From Clostridia bacterium (GTDB lineage Bacteria > Bacillota > DULZ01), in the NCBI GenBank assembly GCA_012520135.1, contig JAAYOX010000157.1, forward strand, positions 1-12,202: a stretch of 12,202 bases of DNA, read 5' to 3'. Within the stretch, counting starts at the first letter, position 1, and every line of letters starts with the position of its first letter. The notes under the pieces were generated by a model. The model was not told the DNA's origin. It worked only from the letters and a program-made list of their open reading frames with translations, and did not search any database. A program made the position numbers and the translations under genes. Below, one piece after another: positions 7,661-12,202 of the stretch.

Positions 7661-7723
7661 AATAAAAAGGAAACGTCGACTATGGGGGGTACCTAGGTAC
7701 TCGTCACCCATAATCTAGTTTCC
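7661..7723 (-). terminator. Long hairpin terminator downstream of the toxin-antitoxin operon
   Basis: Minus strand: GGAAAC (7718-7723) pairs with GTTTCC (7669-7674), then TATGGG (7707-7712) with CCCATA (7681-7686). An inner palindrome GTACCTAGGTAC (7689-7700) lies at the tip. The stem is followed by TTTTTATTT, so termination is in the minus direction. The two stem segments are split by an unpaired bulge (5 versus 6 bases). The structure is longer than a simple terminator. The rest of 7555-7809 holds a candidate promoter and no gene. Confidence 0.65.
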
Positions 7724-7760
7724 TGCTATATCAGTAATATATTATTTCTTGCCTGAGATA

Positions 7761-7789
7761 ATTATATACCCCACTGTTACTTTTTACAA
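7761..7789 (-). promoter_or_regulatory. Candidate minus-strand promoter with no gene downstream before the terminator
   Basis: TTGTAA (7784-7789, 4 of 6) and TATAAT (7761-7766, 6 of 6) are spaced by 17 bases. A transcript would start near 7754 and reach the T tract at 7661-7668, about 94 bases, with no coding potential seen. It lies just downstream of the toxin gene stop at 7810. Confidence 0.45.
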
Positions 7790-7809
7790 CCAATAATTCA
7801 GGGGGATTG

Positions 7810-8142
7810 TCAATGGCCATTAACAGTCAAACTACCGAACAGAATCCTCATATAGTTTCGCTTACCATATATAACTCGTGACACAAATACATTTCCATCT
7901 TCAAGTCTGTAAAATACTAAATAATTACCACAAACAAGAAAACGGTATTCTGTATGAATATCTATGACAGAAGACAAAGGAGCACCCATTTCAGGAAACT
8001 CGGATAGCCCCCGAATTCTCTCCATGATTTTAGAAACCAATTTCGTAGCTGCCTGGGGATTACAAAGTTCCTGAGAAATATAACTTTTGATTTCTGCCAA
8101 GTCATCTTGCGCCTTTGGAGAAATCCTTATTTTATATGTCAT
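7810..8142 (-). CDS. RelE/ParE-superfamily toxin of a type II toxin-antitoxin system
   Basis: A 110-residue basic protein with the RelE/ParE fold pattern: an N-terminal strand YKIRISPKAQDDL, two helices (about 13-50, including AEIKSYISQEL and KIMERIRGL), a linker with FPEMGAPL, then the C-terminal sheet YRFLVCGNYLVFYRLEDG and VFVSRVIYGKRNYMRIL. Members of this superfamily either cleave mRNA on the ribosome (RelE) or poison gyrase (ParE); the sequence alone does not decide which, although a GKRNY-type end is common in ParE-like branches. The start is ATG at 8142, overlapping the antitoxin stop by 11 bases, which couples its translation to the antitoxin. A short tail (SLTVNGH) extends a little beyond the usual end. 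No lesion is visible, so the pair is probably functional. Confidence 0.88.
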   Translation of the reverse strand: MTYKIRISPKAQDDLAEIKSYISQELCNPQAATKLVSKIMERIRGLSEFPEMGAPLSSVIDIHTEYRFLVCGNYLVFYRLEDGNVFVSRVIYGKRNYMRILFGSLTVNGH

Positions 8143-8386
8143 TTAGCCCCAGCTCCGCTTCAACTTCCTCAACAGTCCTCCAGCCCTTTTCTTTGCCGGC
8201 CTGCTCTCCTTGGGCAAGCTGGGATAAGAGTTTTAACGAAGCCTTCAGTTTTTCATATTCGTTTATATCTACGATGACATATTTCCCTCTGCCATTTTTG
8301 GTTAAAAACACCGGCTCACCTACACAAATATCTCGCAGAACTTCATTATAGTTTCTTAAATCTGAGATAGGTTTGATATTTGGCAT
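8132..8386 (-). CDS. Phd/YefM-family antitoxin
   Basis: An 84-residue antitoxin preceding and overlapping the toxin gene. The N-terminal half, with PISDLRNYNEVLRDICVGEP and VFLTKNGRGKYVIVDINEYEKL, is the DNA-binding and dimerisation Phd/YefM domain. The acidic, charged C-terminal half (GEQAGKEKGWRTVEEVEAELGLND) is the expected toxin-wrapping region. Start ATG 8386 was chosen over GTG 8395 because the latter lies inside the ribosome binding site GAGGAGGTG, which is 8 bases upstream of the ATG. Family knowledge predicts autorepression by the antitoxin or the complex; a palindrome overlapping the promoter -10 box fits this. Confidence 0.9.
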   Translation of the reverse strand: MPNIKPISDLRNYNEVLRDICVGEPVFLTKNGRGKYVIVDINEYEKLKASLKLLSQLAQGEQAGKEKGWRTVEEVEAELGLNDI

Positions 8387-8413
8387 AGATAACACCTCCT
8401 CTTTGTTGTTATT

Positions 8414-8442
8414 ATTGTATACAAATTATTCGTAAAAAACAA
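8414..8442 (-). promoter_or_regulatory. Promoter and likely operator of the toxin-antitoxin operon
   Basis: Minus strand: TACAAT (8414-8419, 5 of 6 consensus) lies 17 bases from TTGTTT (8437-8442, weak -35). The 10-bp perfect palindrome TTGTATACAA (8415-8424) overlaps the -10 box and is a plausible autorepression site. The -35 lies inside the T-rich tail of the upstream operon's terminator. Confidence 0.5.
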
Positions 8443-8480
8443 CAACAAGCCCCTTCTGCCAATTAGCAGCTAAGGGGCTT
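8443..8480 (-). terminator. Intrinsic terminator of the CO dehydrogenase operon
   Basis: AAGCCCCTT (8472-8480, read on the minus strand) pairs perfectly with AAGGGGCTT (8447-8455). An inner CTGC/GCAG stem lies within the loop. GTTGTTGTTTTTT follows. It begins 8 bases after the stop of the flavoprotein gene at 8489. Confidence 0.9.
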
Positions 8481-8488
8481 TGTCATAT

Positions 8489-9703
8489 CTAACTTTCCAT
8501 CACCCTGGACCGGTAAGGCTTCCCTTCCCGGATTAGGCTTGTGAGAACACCGGCTTTGCCGGTATCACCCAACAGCACATAGCCTTTCAGGATGTTATCT
8601 TTGAAAACCAGCCTTTGGTAAGCAGGTATTCCCTTGCCGGTTGGCTTCCACTGCTCCTTAACCTGCCAGGCCGATCCTCCGTTAGCCAAGGCCGGCGTCT
8701 TAACAACACCGGCGGAGATCACCGACAAGCCAAAAAAGTCTACGGAATTTAGGCCCATGGATCCCAGGTACTGTTCATTGGCCCCGGCCATATTGGCACC
8801 GGCAATGCGGCCTTGGGTGGTGGCATTAGGCCAGGTGGCGTTAACGGTTTGGCGTTCCAAAACCCGGTCCCAACTCTCCACCACATCTCCGGCAGCATAG
8901 ACATTGGGCACGTTAGTCTCCAAACGGTCATTAACCTTAATTCCCTGTCCCACAGCGATGGGTGAACCGGCTAAATAACCGGTATTGGGGCGTACACCTT
9001 TCCCGGTAATCACCAGTTGAGCGTTCAGTTCCCTACCGTCAGCCAAAGTGACGCTTTCTACATGTTCCCTACCGTTGATGCCAGCTACATCCGCACCTAA
9101 AATAATGTTCATGCCATGATTTCTCAGGTGCCGGGCCACATGGCCGGCAGAATGAGTATCCAGCATTTGGGATAAGATCCGGGTAGAGGAAACCACCACG
9201 GTCACTTTTAGTCCCCTTTTTAGCAGCGCATAAGCGGATTTCAAGGAAACCAGCCCTCCGCCTACCACCACCGCTTCCCGGCAGGAAGGAATCAAAGCAT
9301 CTATGGCCCTGGCATCAGACATATGCCGCAAAGTAAATACTTCCGGCAAATCAGCCCCGGGAACGGCCAGGGTATTGGCAGAGGCTCCCGTAGCCAACAG
9401 GAGCTTGTCATATGGCCATTCTCTGCCATCCCTAGTGAGGACTACCTGGCTCTGAACAATAAGACCGGTTACTTCCGCACCATAAGCAATCTCCAAACCC
9501 AGCCTGGGAGCAAAATCATCAGGCCTCAGGTATAGCCGTTCCACGGGGATATCCCCTGCCAGATAATAGGTAGTCAAACACCGGGAATAATACGGTACAT
9601 TATCCGCCGTCAAGACTGTTATTTCACCTTCCGGATCCCGGCGGCGAATTTCTTCCACAGCAAATAAACCGGCAGCACTATTGCCTATTACTACATATTT
9701 CAT
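8489..9703 (-). CDS. CODH-associated FAD-dependent NAD(P) oxidoreductase
   Basis: A 404-residue pyridine nucleotide-disulfide oxidoreductase-fold flavoprotein. Visible in order: FAD-binding VVIGNSAAGLFAVEEI (about 4-19), the ATGAS segment near 104-108, the NAD(P)-binding VVVGGGLVSLKSA (about 146-158) and the second FAD-contacting VYAAGDVVE (about 268-276), then a C-terminal domain. C42 in YYSRCLTTYYLAG is spaced from YLxG as the redox cysteine is in NADH oxidases/peroxidases. It is the last gene of the cooF-cooS operon, 12 bases after cooS, with GGGGG upstream of ATG. In known cooS-cooF-flavoprotein clusters such a protein is proposed to take electrons from CooF and reduce NAD(P)+ (established context, inferred here). 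Alternatives are NADH oxidase or rubredoxin reductase activity. No truncation is seen. Confidence 0.88.
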   Translation of the reverse strand: MKYVVIGNSAAGLFAVEEIRRRDPEGEITVLTADNVPYYSRCLTTYYLAGDIPVERLYLRPDDFAPRLGLEIAYGAEVTGLIVQSQVVLTRDGREWPYDKLLLATGASANTLAVPGADLPEVFTLRHMSDARAIDALIPSCREAVVVGGGLVSLKSAYALLKRGLKVTVVVSSTRILSQMLDTHSAGHVARHLRNHGMNIILGADVAGINGREHVESVTLADGRELNAQLVITGKGVRPNTGYLAGSPIAVGQGIKVNDRLETNVPNVYAAGDVVESWDRVLERQTVNATWPNATTQGRIAGANMAGANEQYLGSMGLNSVDFFGLSVISAGVVKTPALANGGSAWQVKEQWKPTGKGIPAYQRLVFKDNILKGYVLLGDTGKAGVLTSLIREGKPYRSRVMES

Positions 9704-9715
9704 CCGGGACGCCCC

Positions 9716-11623
9716 CTAATTGGGTAGTCCCAGTGCTGCTCTTTTAGCGCGAATATCGGCGATTAACCCTTCCGCTGCCTTGACCGGATCTGTTTCTACA
9801 TAGAATTTGCCACCGATGACTTCAGTTAACCCCTCTGTCAGGAGCTTGGCAACTTCCGGGCTACCCAGTACCGGAGGCACTACGCCCAGATGAGTGGTAA
9901 TACCCATGGCTACTGCCCAGGTACCGATACTGAGGGCTTTTTCATGCTGGGGTTCGGGAGCACTGGCGGCTACCGGCAATTGGGCACTGTCAACCTTTAA
10001 GTATCCAGCCAAGGCGGTGACCAAGTCTCCGATCCGGGAGTTGTCAACGCAGCTACCCATATGCAGCACCGGCGGCAGGGGTCCACCAAGACCGGCAGCT
10101 TCTCCGATGGCAGTCAAGACCGCCTTAAGTCCTTCTCCCGCATACTTCTCTGCTCCTTCTGAATTCAGGAACCCTGCTTTAGCCAGAGCATGGGCAGAAC
10201 AGCCGGTGGCTACTACCAGAACATTGTTTTTCAGCAGTTCCTTTACCAATTCTACATGGAACTGATCCTGGGTCACCTTCACATTATTACAGCCAACAGT
10301 GGCTACAACTCCCACAATATTACCGTTGGCGATGTTATCAACCAAAGGCTTTAAGGGATCCTCAGCATTGAGTTTGGCCAATGCCTCCACGATGGCTTCC
10401 ACACTGAAACCGGCCACGATCTTGGCTTTATAGTCGGGAATTTGAATTTTGTTTTCATCTCGTTTAGCAAAGTTGGCGATTGCCTTCCTTACGATCTCCT
10501 GAGCCGCCTCATCGGCATTTTCCAGGGAGAAAGGCACATGAGTGGCTCCCGGGATTTTCACAATGGGAGAAGTGGTAATCAACTCCGTATGGTAACAAGC
10601 AGCTACCCGGGCCAAGGAGGGCATGATACACTGTACGTCAACCACCATGGTGTCTACTGCTCCGGTGACGATGGCCAATTCCTGGGCCAGGTAATTGGTA
10701 GCCAAAGGTACTCCCTGACGCATTAGCACTTCGTTCCCGGTGCAGCAAATGCCGGCGACTTGAATCCCCTGGCTGCCATTAGCCTTGGCTTCTTCTTCCA
10801 AAGCTTTAGCCCAATAAACAATTTTCTCCGAAAGGAGGGGTACGTGACCGTGAAGGATCAGGTTGACTTTATCCTTTTGCAGTACACCCAGGTTGGCTTC
10901 CGTCACCACAGGCATAGGTGTGCCAAAGAGTATGTCCTGGATATCGGTACCAAGCTTCAATCCGGAATAGCCGTCAACCAGACCCTGTTTGGCGGTAGCC
11001 AATACCAGGTTCACCGGATCGGCGTCCATACCCATAGTTGTCTGGTGTAGTGCTTCCCGTATCTCCCGGTCCGGGTTGCGGGGCAGGATACCTAAACCCT
11101 CCCAGACTGCCAGCCTTTCTTTGGGAACATTGGCCGTCAGCCAGCGAATGGGTTTTTTGGTATGATTGCCTGCATCCTGATAGGCTGCTTCCACCACTGC
11201 TAACGCCAGTTCCTTTTTGTCCTTTCCTTCCGTCTCCAACCCCAGCGCCTGAGCAATGGACTTCAGCTTTTTCTCGTCTGCTATTTCATAATTTATTTTA
11301 CCTTCCGCCGCTAATTCAAGGGCTTCAACCGCTTCATATGCATGATCCACATGGGCCGCGGCTCCCCCCGCTACTTGACGAAGGAGGTTTCGGGTTACTA
11401 TTACTTCTGCCGTAGCCCCGCAAATACCCCTTTGGGGGCCAGTACCAAAAGGGTCAACACGACAAGGTCCCTGGACACAATGACGGCAACAAATACCCAG
11501 ACTACCGAAACCACACTGGGGTTGCTGGGCTTCATACCGATCCCAAACGGTTTCCACATTATCCCGAGCCGCTTTTTTCAGCAATACTTCCGCAGCAGGA
11601 TCAATCGTTTTGACCATGGTCAT
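9716..11623 (-). CDS. cooS: Anaerobic Ni-Fe carbon monoxide dehydrogenase catalytic subunit CooS
   Basis: It oxidises CO with water to CO2, two protons and two electrons at a Ni-Fe-S C-cluster; a soluble homodimer by family knowledge. The 635-residue length fits monofunctional CooS. D- and B-cluster cysteines are C37, C45, C46, C49, C54 and C68 (QCGFGSLGICCRHCVQGPC, then GICG). The C-cluster ligands are all visible: H258 (HGHVP), C294 (ICCTGNE), C332 (DVQCIMP), C445 (VGCNN), C475 (TGCSAH) and C525 (MGSCVDN). K562 sits where the catalytic lysine is expected, and H91/H94 match the proton-path histidines. The start was set at ATG 11623, 1 base after the cooF stop, with AGGAGG 9 bases upstream; the in-frame TTG at 11644 lies before that site and was rejected. 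Electrons should pass to CooF, encoded just upstream. No lesion is seen. Confidence 0.97.
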   Translation of the reverse strand: MTMVKTIDPAAEVLLKKAARDNVETVWDRYEAQQPQCGFGSLGICCRHCVQGPCRVDPFGTGPQRGICGATAEVIVTRNLLRQVAGGAAAHVDHAYEAVEALELAAEGKINYEIADEKKLKSIAQALGLETEGKDKKELALAVVEAAYQDAGNHTKKPIRWLTANVPKERLAVWEGLGILPRNPDREIREALHQTTMGMDADPVNLVLATAKQGLVDGYSGLKLGTDIQDILFGTPMPVVTEANLGVLQKDKVNLILHGHVPLLSEKIVYWAKALEEEAKANGSQGIQVAGICCTGNEVLMRQGVPLATNYLAQELAIVTGAVDTMVVDVQCIMPSLARVAACYHTELITTSPIVKIPGATHVPFSLENADEAAQEIVRKAIANFAKRDENKIQIPDYKAKIVAGFSVEAIVEALAKLNAEDPLKPLVDNIANGNIVGVVATVGCNNVKVTQDQFHVELVKELLKNNVLVVATGCSAHALAKAGFLNSEGAEKYAGEGLKAVLTAIGEAAGLGGPLPPVLHMGSCVDNSRIGDLVTALAGYLKVDSAQLPVAASAPEPQHEKALSIGTWAVAMGITTHLGVVPPVLGSPEVAKLLTEGLTEVIGGKFYVETDPVKAAEGLIADIRAKRAALGLPN

Positions 11624-11624
11624 C

Positions 11625-12119
11625 TTATTCAACCTCCTTAGCAATTTGCGTTAGATAAGATTTTCTTCCACTTTGGGTAAACCGGGAAACAGGAACAAAC
11701 TGAAGAGCTTTAGTGGGACAGGCATCTACACAGGCCGGTTGATAATCCAGTTCTCGACAGCGATCACACTTGGCTGCCCGTTGATCCGCTCCTTGGGCAA
11801 TCACACCGAAAGGACAAACCATTACACACATCCAGCATCCGACACAGCGGGCACTGTCCAGCTGCACCAAACCGGTTTCCCGGTCCCAATACATGGCTCC
11901 TGCCATGCAGGCATGGACACAGGGCTTGTCTGTGCATTGGCGGCACTGAAGAGGAAAGTTAAAGACCCCGTCCCCCTCCACAAAGACCCGTTTTTGCGGT
12001 TTGGGCTCTTCAAAGACAGCCCCAAAAAGGGTCTTGCTCTCCGAGTGGGCCACGGCACAAGCCAACTCACAGCTCTTGCACCCTAGACAGTTCTCGGCAC
12101 GCACCAGAATCTGCTTCAA
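11625..12119 (-). CDS. cooF: CooF-type four-cluster 4Fe-4S ferredoxin, electron acceptor of CO dehydrogenase
   Basis: A 164-residue iron-sulfur protein of the HycB/CooF/DmsB-like family. Sixteen cysteines form four clusters: C11/14/17/21, C59/62/67/71, C92/95/98/102 and C118/121/130/134, with typical CxxCxxC patterns (CLGCKSC, CRQCTDKPC, CVGCWMC, CDRC) and proline after the last cysteine of the third and fourth groups (VCPFG, ACPTKAL). It should accept electrons from CooS and hand them to the flavoprotein encoded by the third gene of the operon. The start is TTG 12119 with AGGAGG about 8 bases upstream. It has no signal peptide, so it is cytoplasmic. As the first gene of the operon it follows a candidate promoter. 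DmsB-like subunits of other oxidoreductases look similar, but the direct link to cooS settles the call. Confidence 0.94.
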   Translation of the reverse strand: MKQILVRAENCLGCKSCELACAVAHSESKTLFGAVFEEPKPQKRVFVEGDGVFNFPLQCRQCTDKPCVHACMAGAMYWDRETGLVQLDSARCVGCWMCVMVCPFGVIAQGADQRAAKCDRCRELDYQPACVDACPTKALQFVPVSRFTQSGRKSYLTQIAKEVE

Positions 12120-12163
12120 AATAATCCCTCCTTACCTTGGTGGATAATACTTACCATATTTTA

Positions 12164-12169
12164 ATTATA
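12164..12169 (-). promoter_or_regulatory. Candidate promoter (-10 box) of the CO dehydrogenase operon
   Basis: A perfect TATAAT on the minus strand sits about 45 bases before the cooF start. The position 17 bases upstream (12187-12192) reads TGCTAA, a poor -35. A GAATT/AATTC inverted repeat with an 8-base spacer (12184-12201) covers that region. A weak -35 with a symmetric element suggests activator control, but the window ends at 12202. Confidence 0.4.
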
Positions 12170-12202
12170 AAACAAATTAATCAGAATTAGCATAACAATT
12201 CA

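Noticed and set aside
11621..11644. Longer cooS starting at TTG 11644
   Set aside because: The extra codons would be the ribosome binding site itself (AAGGAGG) and the end of cooF; ATG 11623 fits spacing and family length.
1..12202. CRISPR array, tRNA, rRNA, insertion sequence or integrase
   Set aside because: No evenly spaced repeats, no tRNA- or rRNA-like sequence and no transposase or recombinase motif was found by reading both strands.

Overview
This window looks like chromosomal DNA from an anaerobic, probably Gram-positive (Bacillota/Clostridia) bacterium. The reasons are a Ni-Fe carbon monoxide dehydrogenase cluster, strong AGGAGG-type ribosome binding sites, frequent TTG/GTG starts and AT-rich intergenic DNA. 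The organism assignment is inference; no rRNA or other marker gene is present.

Left block (about 1-6250, all minus strand, so transcribed right to left): a complete-looking type I restriction-modification operon. Reading in its own direction, it has a consensus promoter with a perfect 20-bp inverted repeat just upstream, then a 530-residue protein joining a degenerate methylase domain to a half-specificity subunit, then hsdM, hsdS and hsdR. hsdR runs off the left edge; its first 628 codons are visible. The first gene is the unusual part: it has lost the SAM and NPPF motifs that the neighbouring HsdM keeps, but carries its own target recognition domain.

Middle block (about 6260-8446): small accessory genes. 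There is an orphan MNT-type nucleotidyltransferase with its own terminator, and a plus-strand 96-residue zinc-ribbon gene followed in tandem by a decayed paralogue with one nonsense mutation and one frameshift. A structured terminator hairpin follows, which also has a minus-strand promoter about 100 bp upstream of it and so may be a short RNA gene. Last is a Phd/YefM-RelE/ParE type II toxin-antitoxin pair whose promoter abuts the preceding operon's terminator.

Right block (about 8447-12202, minus strand): a compact CO-oxidation operon, cooF (four-cluster ferredoxin), cooS (Ni-CODH, all metal ligands visible) and an FAD/NAD(P) oxidoreductase, closed by an intrinsic terminator. The likely electron path is CO to CooS to CooF to the flavoprotein to NAD(P)+. 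No cooC maturation gene or hydrogenase gene is in the window.

Overall this is a metabolic operon next to a defence/accessory patch that shows signs of gene turnover.
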